Below, in pieces: positions 7,931 through 16,052 of a stretch of DNA of 64,000 nt. Source of the DNA: JAFAGO01 sp031987605. GTDB lineage: Bacteria > Bacteroidota > Bacteroidia > Flavobacteriales > Weeksellaceae. The stretch is from assembly GCA_031987605.1 (NCBI GenBank), contig DALZZF010000009.1, positions 49,119 through 113,118 of the forward strand. The letters run 5' to 3'. The notes below the pieces were generated by a model. That model was not told the origin of the DNA and did no database searches. It worked only from the letters and a program-made list of their open reading frames with translations. The stretch's first letter is position 1. Every line of letters begins with the position of its first letter. Made by a program: the position numbers and the translations under genes.

Positions 7931-7960
7931 CAAATATAGAAAAAAGCAACTGAAAATCAA
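7931..7960 (-). promoter_or_regulatory. Consensus -33/-7 promoter in intergenic region
   Basis: Minus strand TTG (7960-7958), 19 bases, then TATATTTG (7938-7931). This is one of only two full -33/-7 matches I found, and no protein gene lies downstream of it. Confidence 0.5.
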
Positions 7961-8024
7961 GATGAAAGCCACAAAAGTTATCAACAAACTAACAATAACT
8001 AACTCGAAATCTGACTTTTAAGAA

Positions 8025-8963
8025 TTACGAAACAAACTGAAGATTAACCGTTCCTGAAATCGCAGAATCCGTATAAAGAACAAGCTCCTTTTCCTCCATT
8101 TTAATCTTATTCCAGTAAAAATTTCCCGAAAACCGACTTTCCAGAACTGATGCGCTTCGACCGGAATATTCAATTTTTATCTCATTCGGAAACCATAATT
8201 TTTTGGGAAGATCATACCTTAATTTTTCTTCATCTGAAAACACGTTTACTTCACCAAAAAGTCGGGCGACATATTCATTGTACGGATTTTTGTATATTTC
8301 TTCCGGGTGGTCTTTCTGCACCAATCGTCCTTGCTGCAACACCACAATTTCATCAAGCCAGGGCATTACTTCCGGAATATCGTGCGTGGAAATCATCAGC
8401 GAAATATTTTCTTTTTCCACATATTGAAAAAGTCGTTCCCGGAGTTCAATTTTCCTTGAAAAATCCAGATTGCTGAAAGGCTCATCCAGCAAAAGAAGTT
8501 TTGGCGTAACAGAAAGTGCTCTCGCAATCGCCACGCGTTGCTGCTGTCCTCCACTCAGATTTTTAGGCAAACTTTTCGCAAATTCATTCATTCCGACTAC
8601 ATTCAAAAGTTCTTCAACTTTTTCTCTTTTTCTCTTTTGATTTACATTGGAAAGAAATTTTCCCACATTATCAGCAACCGTTGCATACGGCATCAAATCG
8701 TAATTCTGGGCTACGAATTTCATTTGTTTTTCACCGGGAACAAGATTGCCTTTCGGACCGAAAAGTTGTACCCCGTCAAAAATAATATCACCACTTTCCC
8801 ATTGCAAAAGCCCGTAAATCAGGCTCAAAAGTGTAGATTTTCCGCAACCGCTTTCTCCGGCTAATGCTACAATTTTTCCTTGTTCCACCGAAAGATTAAG
8901 GTTATTGAAAAGAGGCCGTTGCGGTTCGTGAGAAAAAAACAGATGTTTGATTTCCAAAAGCAT
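8025..8963 (-). CDS. ABC transporter ATP-binding protein, orphan
   Basis: 312 residues. A complete nucleotide-binding domain is present: Walker A GESGCGKST (36-44), Q-loop VAQNYDLMPY (84-93), signature LSGGQQQ (136-142), Walker B LLLLDEP (156-162) and switch His (STHD, 192-195). Layout and the extra 80-residue C-terminal part resemble importer ATPases of the FbpC/PotA type, whose C-terminus is a regulatory TOBE-like domain. No permease or binding protein is adjacent, so substrate and direction cannot be told. Divergent from the YceI lipoprotein gene with a 78-base gap. Confidence 0.85.
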   Translation of the reverse strand: MLLEIKHLFFSHEPQRPLFNNLNLSVEQGKIVALAGESGCGKSTLLSLIYGLLQWESGDIIFDGVQLFGPKGNLVPGEKQMKFVAQNYDLMPYATVADNVGKFLSNVNQKRKREKVEELLNVVGMNEFAKSLPKNLSGGQQQRVAIARALSVTPKLLLLDEPFSNLDFSRKIELRERLFQYVEKENISLMISTHDIPEVMPWLDEIVVLQQGRLVQKDHPEEIYKNPYNEYVARLFGEVNVFSDEEKLRYDLPKKLWFPNEIKIEYSGRSASVLESRFSGNFYWNKIKMEEKELVLYTDSAISGTVNLQFVS

Positions 8964-9041
8964 ACTACAAAAATAAGGATTTGTTTTCTATTCCTGAGAA
9001 ATTTCATAATTTCGTACCTTAAAAATAAAAAGCATTCAAAT

Positions 9042-9692
9042 ATGAAAAATCCTTTATTCCTTGCCCTTTTTTCTGCTTCCGTGCTGATTTCCTGTGGGAA
9101 AGATAAACCGTTGACCAGCGAAAGCAACGAAGTAACCACCACCAAAGACGGAAACGTGTACAGTATTGACACTTTGAATTCTAAAATTGAATGGAAAGGA
9201 TACAAAGTGGTAAAATCCGACAACACCAGCCATTTCGGAACGATTAAATTTGAAAGCGGTGATGTAACCGTAAAAGACGGAAAACTGGAAAGTGGAAAAT
9301 TTGTTGCAGACATGACTTCTCTTGAAAGTGTTGACCTGAAAGACGATGCCGAAATGAAAACAAAACTGGAAGGCCACTTGAAAAATGCCGATTTTTTTGA
9401 AGTAGATAAATTTCCAACTGCATCTTACGAAATAACCAAAGTTTCCGATACCACTGATAATGGCGATTACAACACCATTTTGGAAGGAAATCTTACCATA
9501 AAAGGAATTACAAAACCTGTGAAATTTAATGCAAATGTTTCGGTGAAAGACGGAAACATCACCATTGCAACAGAGCCCACTGATATTAACCGCGAAGACT
9601 TCGGAGTAAAATTTGCCATGCCCGTGCAAAATGGCGTTCTTAAAAACGAAGTAACCCTTCAAATCTCCATTAAAGCACTGGAAACAAAATAG
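9042..9692 (+). CDS. YceI-family lipoprotein
   Basis: 216 residues from ATG 9042. A lipoprotein signal ends LISC (Cys18). The YceI lipocalin-like barrel follows, with IEWKGYKVVKSDNTSHFGTI, FEVDKFPTASYEI, GNLTIKGITKPVKF and the C-terminal NREDFGVKF. YceI proteins bind polyisoprenoid-like lipids in the periplasm; the flavobacterial lipoprotein form is not characterised. An open frame extends upstream to 8880 but overlaps the divergent ABC gene, and a -7-like TAATTTCG at 9007-9014 supports 9042. Followed by its own terminator. Confidence 0.9.
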   Translation: MKNPLFLALFSASVLISCGKDKPLTSESNEVTTTKDGNVYSIDTLNSKIEWKGYKVVKSDNTSHFGTIKFESGDVTVKDGKLESGKFVADMTSLESVDLKDDAEMKTKLEGHLKNADFFEVDKFPTASYEITKVSDTTDNGDYNTILEGNLTIKGITKPVKFNANVSVKDGNITIATEPTDINREDFGVKFAMPVQNGVLKNEVTLQISIKALETK

Positions 9693-9713
9693 TTTTTCGC
9701 GTACTCAATTTAG

Positions 9714-9743
9714 AAGTCTGTTCGGTTCCGGGCAGACTTTTTT
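9714..9743 (+). terminator. Terminator of YceI lipoprotein gene
   Basis: Stem AAGTCTG (9714-9720) with CAGACTT (9733-9739), then a run of T. Confidence 0.75.
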
Positions 9744-9778
9744 ATGAGATGTACACAGAAAATCACATAAAATTTTTG

Positions 9779-9786
9779 TAATTTTG
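9779..9786 (+). promoter_or_regulatory. -7 box of pheS
   Basis: TAATTTTG, exact TAnnTTTG match, 22 bases before the pheS ATG. Confidence 0.55.
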
Positions 9787-9808
9787 CGGCTTCACAGAAC
9801 GATTAAAG

Positions 9809-10819
9809 ATGTTAGAAAAAATTGACGAATTATTAGTAGAAGTTCAAAAATTTCAGTCTCAAACTCATGATGAGATTGAACAATTCAGAATTAAATTCAA
9901 CGGAAAGAAAGGAGTTCTGAATGATTTCTTTGAAAAATTCAAGGAGGTTCCCAACGAACAGAAAAAAGAATTCGGACAAAAAATCAATGCCTTAAAACAG
10001 GCGGTTGCAACCAAATTGGAGGAGGTGAAAAACGCCAATACTTCCAGCACCCAAATGGAACAGGAAGATCTTACCAAACCCGGATTTCCTCTGGAACTGG
10101 GAAGCCGACATCCAATCAATCTGGTAAAAAATAAAATTATCGACATCTTCAAATCCATCGGTTTTGCTGTGGCAGACGGACCGGAAATCGAGGATGACTG
10201 GCATAATTTCACCGCACTGAATCTTCCGGAATATCATCCTGCACGAGATATGCAGGACACTTTCTTTATCGAAAAAGATCCTGATATTCTGTTGAGAACG
10301 CACACTTCTTCTGTACAAATCCGATATATGGAAGAAAATGAACCACCCATCAGAATTTTGGCTCCGGGAAGAGTGTTCCGCAATGAAGCGGTTTCCTCCA
10401 GATCGCATTGTATTTTCCACCAGATCGAAGGTTTGTATATTGACCAGAATGTGAGTTTTGCAGATTTAAAACAGACCATTCAGTTTTTTACAACAGAACT
10501 TTTCGGAAAATCAAAAATCAGAATGCGCCCTTCCTATTTCCCTTTCACAGAGCCAAGTGCTGAAGTGGATGTATATTGGGGACTCAACTCCGAAACCGAT
10601 TACAGAATCACGAAAGGAACCGGCTGGCTGGAAATTATGGGTTGCGGAATGGTGGATCCCGCAGTTCTGAAAAATGTAAACATTGATCCTGACCAATTTT
10701 CCGGTTATGCCTTCGGAATGGGCATCGAAAGAATTGTGATGCTGCTTTACCAAATGAGCGACATCAGAATGTTCTTCGAAAACGACATCAGAATGCTTGA
10801 GCAATTCAAAACACTTTAA
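9809..10819 (+). CDS. pheS: Phenylalanyl-tRNA synthetase alpha subunit
   Basis: 336 residues, full length. The N-terminal coiled-coil arm (1-90) is followed by the class II catalytic core with HPINLVKNKIIDIFKSIGFA, the motif 2 region LLRTHTSSVQIRYM...GRVFRNEAVSSRSH, and the motif 3-like end GYAFGMGIERIVMLLYQ. Charges tRNA-Phe as an alpha2-beta2 complex; pheT is not next to it, as the following gene is on the other strand. This separation is usual in Flavobacteriia. Confidence 0.97.
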   Translation: MLEKIDELLVEVQKFQSQTHDEIEQFRIKFNGKKGVLNDFFEKFKEVPNEQKKEFGQKINALKQAVATKLEEVKNANTSSTQMEQEDLTKPGFPLELGSRHPINLVKNKIIDIFKSIGFAVADGPEIEDDWHNFTALNLPEYHPARDMQDTFFIEKDPDILLRTHTSSVQIRYMEENEPPIRILAPGRVFRNEAVSSRSHCIFHQIEGLYIDQNVSFADLKQTIQFFTTELFGKSKIRMRPSYFPFTEPSAEVDVYWGLNSETDYRITKGTGWLEIMGCGMVDPAVLKNVNIDPDQFSGYAFGMGIERIVMLLYQMSDIRMFFENDIRMLEQFKTL

Positions 10820-10840
10820 AAAACCAATCCTTAAAACATA

Positions 10841-10868
10841 AAAAAGTCCGGAACATTCCGGACTTTTT
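10841..10868. terminator. Bidirectional terminator, pheS / DUF3108 gene
   Basis: Near-perfect palindrome: AAAAAGTCCGGAA (10841-10853) and TTCCGGACTTTTT (10856-10868), A-run on one side and T-run on the other. Confidence 0.9.
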
Positions 10869-10890
10869 GCTGCATGGTATATTTTATCTT

Positions 10891-11664
10891 TTACTTTTTA
10901 AAAGCAATCGGATATTTCACATTTTTATAGCTGTCGAGATCGGCACGAAGTGAACCTACAGCCAGTTCCGCCTTAATGGCAATCGGAATATGATTATTAT
11001 CGTTGGTTACCCAAAGTGTTACGCCTTCCTTGTCTTTAAAAACCCTTCCACTCATCACCGAAGGAATAATTTTCAGGGTATTTACCGTTCCAAACTTGGT
11101 TTTAATATCCTCGGTTCCAACAACACGAAGCCTGAAAGGAAACATTTCATCATCAATCCAGACGTTCAGATTAAAAACATCCCCCACATTAAGATCTTCT
11201 GAACTGATGCTTCTTAAATAATAAAATGCCGAAAGCATATCCTGAACACCTTTTACCGATTTTATTACTTTTGAACCGTTTTTCGGGTTCTTTTTATCCG
11301 TTAAAATCAAAGTTTGATTACTGTGATTGAAAACCGTTTCATAATGTTGACGATAATTCCCTTCACGAACATTTCTTACATAAAAACTCGGAAGACCGGT
11401 ATTGATATTGATAAAACTTTCATACACATCTTCCACCTTAAAAAACGCTTTTACCGCTCCCGAAGTTCTCCCAACTCCTTTCACATACAAATGCGGTTGT
11501 CCCTGATAATTGGTTTTAAGCGTGGTAAGTGTTGCATTACCGGCCGTAAGCACACCATAATGAATTCTGTAATTAAGACTTTCTCCAGATTGAATGTGAT
11601 CCAGCTTCTGCGCAAAAATCAGTGCAGAAAGGAAAACTGTAAAAAAAAGAATGATTTTTTTCAT
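10891..11664 (-). CDS. DUF3108 exported protein
   Basis: 257 residues from the ATG at 11664 (an ATG three codons earlier is also possible). A signal peptide MKKIILFFTVFLSALIFAQ is cleaved after Ala-Gln. The rest is a beta-rich DUF3108 domain, with LNYRIHYGVLTAGNATL near the start and WVTNDNNHIPIAIKAEL near the end, as in the family of predicted periplasmic or outer-membrane-associated proteins. Function unknown. Single gene, divergent from the ferredoxin reductase gene, sharing a terminator with pheS. Confidence 0.85.
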   Translation of the reverse strand: MKKIILFFTVFLSALIFAQKLDHIQSGESLNYRIHYGVLTAGNATLTTLKTNYQGQPHLYVKGVGRTSGAVKAFFKVEDVYESFININTGLPSFYVRNVREGNYRQHYETVFNHSNQTLILTDKKNPKNGSKVIKSVKGVQDMLSAFYYLRSISSEDLNVGDVFNLNVWIDDEMFPFRLRVVGTEDIKTKFGTVNTLKIIPSVMSGRVFKDKEGVTLWVTNDNNHIPIAIKAELAVGSLRADLDSYKNVKYPIAFKK

Positions 11665-11716
11665 CGTTATCATTTTACAAAAAGGTTGCCAAAACCCGAC
11701 AGGCGAATTTCAGGTG

Positions 11717-11724
11717 CAAATTTA
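11717..11724 (-). promoter_or_regulatory. -7 box of DUF3108 gene
   Basis: TAAATTTG on the minus strand, exact match, about 50 bases upstream of the start. Confidence 0.5.
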
Positions 11725-11759
11725 AAACTTATGTGACATTAATCACCACGCCTTTGCTC

Positions 11760-11776
11760 TAATTTTGCTAATTTTG
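11760..11776 (+). promoter_or_regulatory. Two tandem -7 boxes of ferredoxin reductase gene
   Basis: TAATTTTG occurs twice (11760-11767 and 11769-11776), both exact matches, about 40 bases before the ATG; either or both may be used. Confidence 0.5.
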
Positions 11777-11813
11777 CAACTTTATTATTATCAGTAACTT
11801 TTATTATAAAAAA

Positions 11814-12866
11814 ATGATTACTACAGACCTTCTCATTATAGGTGCCGGACCAACCGGACTTTTTACCGTTTTTGAAGCCGGACTCTTAAAAATAAAATGC
11901 CATATTATTGATGCGCTTCCTCAACCGGGCGGACAGTTGGCAGAACTCTATCCTAAAAAACCGATTTTCGATATTCCCGGATATCCTTCCGTTGGCGCAG
12001 GCGAATTAGTGGATAATTTAATGGAACAGATCAAGCAGTTTCAGCCGGGATTCACCCTTTCCGAAACCGCAGTCTCACTGAATAAAATTGATGATGAATG
12101 GTTTGAAGTAATCACCAACAAAGGAACCGTTCACCGTGCAAAAGCCGTAGCGATTGCAGGAGGTTTGGGGACTTTTGAACCGAGAAAGCCGGATCTGGAA
12201 AATATCGCACAGTATGAAGATCATGGGGTGGAATATTTTGTGAAAGATCCTGAGCATTTCCGCAACAAAAAAATTGTAATTGCAGGAGGTGGAGATTCCG
12301 CACTGGACTGGAGTATTTTCCTTGCCGATGTTGCGAGTGAAGTTACTTTGGTACACCGCAGAAATGAATTCCGTGGTGCTTTGGATTCTGTAGAAAAAGT
12401 GCAGGCTCTCAAAGATCAGGGAAAAATCAGTCTGATTACCCCTGCTGAAGTGGTTGCCGTAAAAGGAAACGGACATATTGAAGCCATCACCATTGAAAAA
12501 GAAGGTGAAAAAACAGATGTGGAAACTGATTTTTTCATTCCGTTGTTTGGTCTTACTCCAAAATTGGGGGAAATTGCAAACTGGGGACTTGAAATCGAGA
12601 AAAACGCAATTAAAGTAAACAATGCTCTGGATTATCAAACCAATATTGAAGGAATTTACGCAATCGGAGACATCAATACTTATCCCGGAAAACTGAAACT
12701 GATTCTTTGTGGTTTCCATGAAGCAACAATTATGTGCCAAAGTGTTTACCAAAGATTAAATCCGGGCAAAAAATATGTCCTGAAATACACAACCGTAAGC
12801 GGAGTTGATGGCTTCGACGGAAGCCGGAAAGAAGCTGAAAAAGCAGTAGTGAAAAAAATCGACTAA
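11814..12866 (+). CDS. Ferredoxin--NADP reductase, thioredoxin reductase-like type
   Basis: 350 residues. Two Rossmann folds: FAD site GAGPTG (10-15) and NADP site AGGGDSALDW (157-166), plus the FAD-closing GIYAIGDINTYP near 281. It has the thioredoxin reductase layout but no CxxC redox pair, which marks the FNR type 2 (YumC-like) family. It reduces ferredoxin or flavodoxin with NADPH in the cytoplasm. The gene 40 bases downstream encodes a 2Fe-2S ferredoxin on the same strand, very likely its partner. Confidence 0.92.
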   Translation: MITTDLLIIGAGPTGLFTVFEAGLLKIKCHIIDALPQPGGQLAELYPKKPIFDIPGYPSVGAGELVDNLMEQIKQFQPGFTLSETAVSLNKIDDEWFEVITNKGTVHRAKAVAIAGGLGTFEPRKPDLENIAQYEDHGVEYFVKDPEHFRNKKIVIAGGGDSALDWSIFLADVASEVTLVHRRNEFRGALDSVEKVQALKDQGKISLITPAEVVAVKGNGHIEAITIEKEGEKTDVETDFFIPLFGLTPKLGEIANWGLEIEKNAIKVNNALDYQTNIEGIYAIGDINTYPGKLKLILCGFHEATIMCQSVYQRLNPGKKYVLKYTTVSGVDGFDGSRKEAEKAVVKKID

Positions 12867-12906
12867 CTCTCCATTTGCATTTTTAAAGCAATAATCGCGA
12901 ATAAGA

Positions 12907-13239
12907 ATGAGCGACATCAATATAAAAATTACCGATCGAGATGGCATTACGCACAACATCATCGCGCCAACCGATATGTCGATGAATCTGATGGAAGTAA
13001 TGCGTTCCTATGAATTGGCAGACGACGGAACCATTGGCGTTTGCGGTGGAATGGCGATGTGCGCCTCCTGTCAAGTTTACATCTTGGATGGTGCAGAAAA
13101 ACTTCCGGAAATGGGCGACGAAGAAGATGCAATGCTGGCAGAAGCCTTTCATGTTCACGACAATTCACGCCTGGGATGCCAGATTCCCATTACCGAAAAT
13201 CTGGAAGGACTCGAAGTGGAAATGGCACCTTATCCGTAG
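12907..13239 (+). CDS. 2Fe-2S ferredoxin, adrenodoxin-like
   Basis: 110 residues. The cluster ligands are Cys46, Cys52 and Cys55 (in VCGGMAMCASC) and Cys91 in LGCQIP, the C-x5-C-x2-C...C spacing of adrenodoxin/vertebrate-type ferredoxins. Acidic residues around 68-75 (MGDEEDAM) form the usual partner-docking helix. It follows the ferredoxin reductase gene in the same transcription unit, so the two form an NADPH-to-ferredoxin chain; the final electron acceptor is not in this window. A short-word repeat array starts directly after its stop codon. Confidence 0.93.
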   Translation: MSDINIKITDRDGITHNIIAPTDMSMNLMEVMRSYELADDGTIGVCGGMAMCASCQVYILDGAEKLPEMGDEEDAMLAEAFHVHDNSRLGCQIPITENLEGLEVEMAPYP

Positions 13240-13302
13240 GATTTGAAGGTTTGAATTTGAAAGTTTGAGGGTTTGAAGGTTTGAAGGTTTGAAGGTTTGA
13301 AA
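13240..13302 (+). repeat. TTTGAAGG-type word array after ferredoxin gene
   Basis: Begins at the base after the TAG stop: about seven copies of TTTGAAGG or one-base variants in tandem, same strand as the gene. Related arrays follow pcrA and hemW. Confidence 0.8.
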
Positions 13303-13328
13303 CAATTGATTTACGTACAAAGTAGCAT

Positions 13329-13360
13329 AAAAAAATCCCGAAACTTTCGGGATTTTTTAT
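13329..13360. terminator. Bidirectional terminator, ferredoxin / pepD
   Basis: AAAAAATCCCGAAA pairs with TTTCGGGATTTTTT (13329-13357). Confidence 0.85.
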
Positions 13361-13379
13361 TTTATTTATCGTATTCATT

Positions 13380-14822
13380 CTATTTTTCAGGAATGGCTGC
13401 AAGAATATCTTTCAGGTATCCCCAGAATTTCTGCACGGAAGGAATATTGGCTCTTTCTTCCGGAGAATGTGCGCCCCGAATTGTTGGTCCGAAACTTACC
13501 ATTTCCATTTTCGGATAGTTAGCACCAATGATTCCGCATTCCAAACCAGCATGGCAAGCCACAACCTGTGGAACGCTTCCGAATTTTTCTTCGTATATTT
13601 TTTCCATAATCTGTACGATTTCCGAACCCGGTTTTGGTTTCCATCCCGGATATGATCCACTGAAAACAACATTCAGACCGGCAAGTTCAAAAACGCATTT
13701 CAACTGTTCTGCAACGGCATCTTTTGTGGAATCCACCGAAGATCTCGACAAACAAAGAATTTTCAGATCACCGGATTTCAGTTCTACTCTTGCGATATTA
13801 TTGGAAGTTTCCACCAGATCTTCTACATCAGGACTCATTCTGTACACGCCATTATGAGCAGCTTTTAATGCAAAAATAATATTACGTGAATCCTCAGCGG
13901 AAATTCCCTGTTCGGAAACCGAAACTTTTTCGATTGAAATCACAATATCTTTTTCCACAGTTTCAAACTCTTCCAGAATTTCGCTGCGAAGTTGTTCTGC
14001 TTTTTCCAGATAATTTTCGGAATTCTGAACCGCAAAAACCGCATGCGCTTCTCTCGGAATTGCATTGCGCAACCCTCCGCCATCAATGGAGATCAACTGG
14101 AGTTTATTCTCTCCAACTCCCGGATAAAGCAGTCTTCCCAAAATAATATTGGCATTTCCGAAACCTTTATGGATGTCCATTCCGCTGTGTCCGCCACGCA
14201 AACCTTTCACGATAATTTCCACGGTATCGCCTTCAACATTTTGAAGGGCGTAGTTTTGAGTAGCTGTTACATCTACTCCACCAGCGCAACCAATATCAAT
14301 TTCATCATCTTCTTCAGTGTCCAGATTCAGGAGGATTTCTCCGTGGAGCTCGCCCGATTTCAAACCGATTGCTCCGGTCATTCCGGTTTCTTCATCAATG
14401 GTAAAAAGTGCTTCCAGATCAGGATGCGGAATGTCGGAACTTTGCAGAATTGCCATAATTGAAGAAACTCCGATTCCGTTATCAGCACCCAAAGTCGTTC
14501 CTTTTGCTTTTACCCAATCTCCTGCAACTTCCATCTGAATTCCCTGGGTTTCAAAATCGAAATCCACATCGTTGTTTTTCTGGCAAACCATATCCAAATG
14601 TGATTGCAGCACGATCGGTTTACGATTTTCCATTCCCGGAGTTGCCGGTTTTTTAATGATAACATTTCCAACGGCATCCACCCGGGTTTCCAGACCTAAG
14701 TTTTCGCCGAAATTTTTAATAAATGCAATTACTTTTTCTTCTTTTTTAGAAGGTCTCGGCACCGCATTTAATGCCGAAAAGTTGTCCCAAATAACTTTGG
14801 GTTCTATGTTTGTAAGACTCAT
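13380..14822 (-). CDS. pepD: Cytosolic dipeptidase PepD (M20 family, aminoacyl-histidine dipeptidase)
   Basis: 480 residues, normal for PepD. Zinc-site blocks are visible: VLQSHLDMVCQK (about 71-82), TTLGADNGIGVSS (about 109-121), TIDEETGMTGAIGL with the catalytic Glu pair, NLDTEEDDEIDIGCAGG, and a C-terminal CHAGLECGI. Hydrolyses dipeptides, including Xaa-His, in the cytoplasm. It is the last gene of a leftward operon behind a small lipoprotein and a LURP-like protein, with gaps of 27 and 6 bases. Confidence 0.94.
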   Translation of the reverse strand: MSLTNIEPKVIWDNFSALNAVPRPSKKEEKVIAFIKNFGENLGLETRVDAVGNVIIKKPATPGMENRKPIVLQSHLDMVCQKNNDVDFDFETQGIQMEVAGDWVKAKGTTLGADNGIGVSSIMAILQSSDIPHPDLEALFTIDEETGMTGAIGLKSGELHGEILLNLDTEEDDEIDIGCAGGVDVTATQNYALQNVEGDTVEIIVKGLRGGHSGMDIHKGFGNANIILGRLLYPGVGENKLQLISIDGGGLRNAIPREAHAVFAVQNSENYLEKAEQLRSEILEEFETVEKDIVISIEKVSVSEQGISAEDSRNIIFALKAAHNGVYRMSPDVEDLVETSNNIARVELKSGDLKILCLSRSSVDSTKDAVAEQLKCVFELAGLNVVFSGSYPGWKPKPGSEIVQIMEKIYEEKFGSVPQVVACHAGLECGIIGANYPKMEMVSFGPTIRGAHSPEERANIPSVQKFWGYLKDILAAIPEK

Positions 14823-14849
14823 AAAATGTAGAATTTTATTATTTTAAAA

Positions 14850-15320
14850 TCAACATCCGCATTCGCCATAGAATTTGGATGTTGCGGTTTTTCCGTTTTT
14901 ATCTTTTACCGAAAGTTCTCCTTCAATCATCGTGGTTTCATCCACCCCGCTGATTTTTTTTCCTTTAAGAAAAATTTCATATTCGCCGTTGGAAAAAGAT
15001 TTCCGGAAATCGGTAGGTTCAAAATCTTCTTGTTTTAAAGGAAATGAAATGAATTTCCCATCAATCTTAATGACTGCTTTTTTACCGTAATCATCGGCAT
15101 AAATGTATTTTTCGCTGTCGAAACCTTCCTTATTTTTTGAAAAATAGCAGGAACATCCTTCAATATCATTCGGAAAATCAAATGTTTCAAGTTTTAAAAT
15201 TCCGGCGGTATTACGCAAAACTTCACTGGTTGCAGCCGATTGTATTTTGGAAAACTGTTCGCTTTTATTACACGAAAAAAGGGCTGCCAAAAAGATACCA
15301 AATACGCATTTTTTCATCAT
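14850..15320 (-). CDS. Uncharacterised lipoprotein
   Basis: 156 residues; not recognised. A short signal ends ALFSC (Cys17 if the first of two Met codons is used). The mature part has a paired-Cys motif EGCSCYF (about 54-60) and ends ECGC, so four cysteines could form disulfides or bind metal. Beta-rich, acidic. It starts 6 bases after the upstream LURP-like gene and lies 27 bases before pepD, all leftward. Confidence 0.75.
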   Translation of the reverse strand: MMKKCVFGIFLAALFSCNKSEQFSKIQSAATSEVLRNTAGILKLETFDFPNDIEGCSCYFSKNKEGFDSEKYIYADDYGKKAVIKIDGKFISFPLKQEDFEPTDFRKSFSNGEYEIFLKGKKISGVDETTMIEGELSVKDKNGKTATSKFYGECGC

Positions 15321-15326
15321 GAATTA

Positions 15327-15932
15327 CTAACCTTTTGCACGTTCGAGTAAAACCATCATCAGGAATGAAAGAACAACAAGCGTTTCATCTTCATCATCAA
15401 TATCGACGAGGCGTTCGAGTTGGAATCTTCTTCCAATCAAGGACGGCATTTTTTTCAGGGTGAAGAACGCTCTTCCAGAGGCATCTTTTACGCTGTATGA
15501 AGGGTTCAGGAAATATCCGGTGAACATCCCGACAATAGGAATTTCACCTACCAAACTGTCCCACACTTTTACCCAGGCATTATCTTCGGTTATGGTGAAT
15601 TTTACAATATCATTTTCATCCACAATATCGTAGGTTGATTTCCAGAAGGAACGCATTCCTTTTCTGGCAAGCCGCCCGTATTTTTTCATTTCCACGAGAT
15701 TGGTCATGCTGTAAGAAGCATTAAAATCCAGCCAACGATCCGCTTTAATTCTGAACAATTCCCGGGATTTGCTTTCATCTGAAAAAACAATTACATCTTC
15801 TTTCAGTTTAAACATTTTCTGGCGCACATAGGCGACGTAGTTTCCGTTGCGATCGGTAATGTTGAAATCACTGGAAAGCGTGGTGATTTTGAATTTGAAA
15901 TCTAAAGGATAATTAAGGTTTTGTAGTACCAT
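15327..15932 (-). CDS. LURP-one-related / tubby-like (DUF567) protein
   Basis: 201 residues from the ATG at 15932. Beta-strand pattern and phrases such as ITDRNGNYVAYVRQKMFKLK, ADRWLDFNASYSM and VKDASGRAFFTLKKMPS match the LURP-one-related (YxjI/DUF567) fold, a tubby-like barrel related to phospholipid scramblases. Role in bacteria unknown. A longer frame begins at 15971, but a perfect -7 box TATCTTTG (15947-15954) lies between, so the shorter form is preferred. First gene of an operon with the lipoprotein and pepD. Confidence 0.75.
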   Translation of the reverse strand: MVLQNLNYPLDFKFKITTLSSDFNITDRNGNYVAYVRQKMFKLKEDVIVFSDESKSRELFRIKADRWLDFNASYSMTNLVEMKKYGRLARKGMRSFWKSTYDIVDENDIVKFTITEDNAWVKVWDSLVGEIPIVGMFTGYFLNPSYSVKDASGRAFFTLKKMPSLIGRRFQLERLVDIDDEDETLVVLSFLMMVLLERAKG

Positions 15933-15946
15933 CAGTTTGTTTTTTT

Positions 15947-15954
15947 CAAAGATA
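15947..15954 (-). promoter_or_regulatory. -7 box of LURP-like/lipoprotein/pepD operon
   Basis: TATCTTTG on the minus strand, 14 bases upstream of the ATG at 15932; it decides the start. Confidence 0.6.
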
Positions 15955-16040
15955 TTGTTTTTTTGCCGCATTTGGATGAGCGCAATTTATATGTTTATAA
16001 CGGGCAGATTCATTTTTTCCATAATTCGTTGTTGATTTTT

Positions 16041-16048
16041 TATCTTTG
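16041..16048 (+). promoter_or_regulatory. -7 box of recR, 4 bases before ATG
   Basis: TATCTTTG followed by TGCC then ATG. Transcription would start at or next to the start codon (leaderless candidate). Confidence 0.6.
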
Positions 16049-16052
16049 TGCC

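Noticed and set aside
12075..12752. Open frame of 225 codons opposite the ferredoxin reductase gene
   Set aside because: Shadow of a well-supported gene; composition is rich in Phe, Ser, Cys and Asn with no domain.
13240..13302. CRISPR array
   Set aside because: Repeats are 7-8 bases, directly adjacent, with no spacers and no cas genes in the window.
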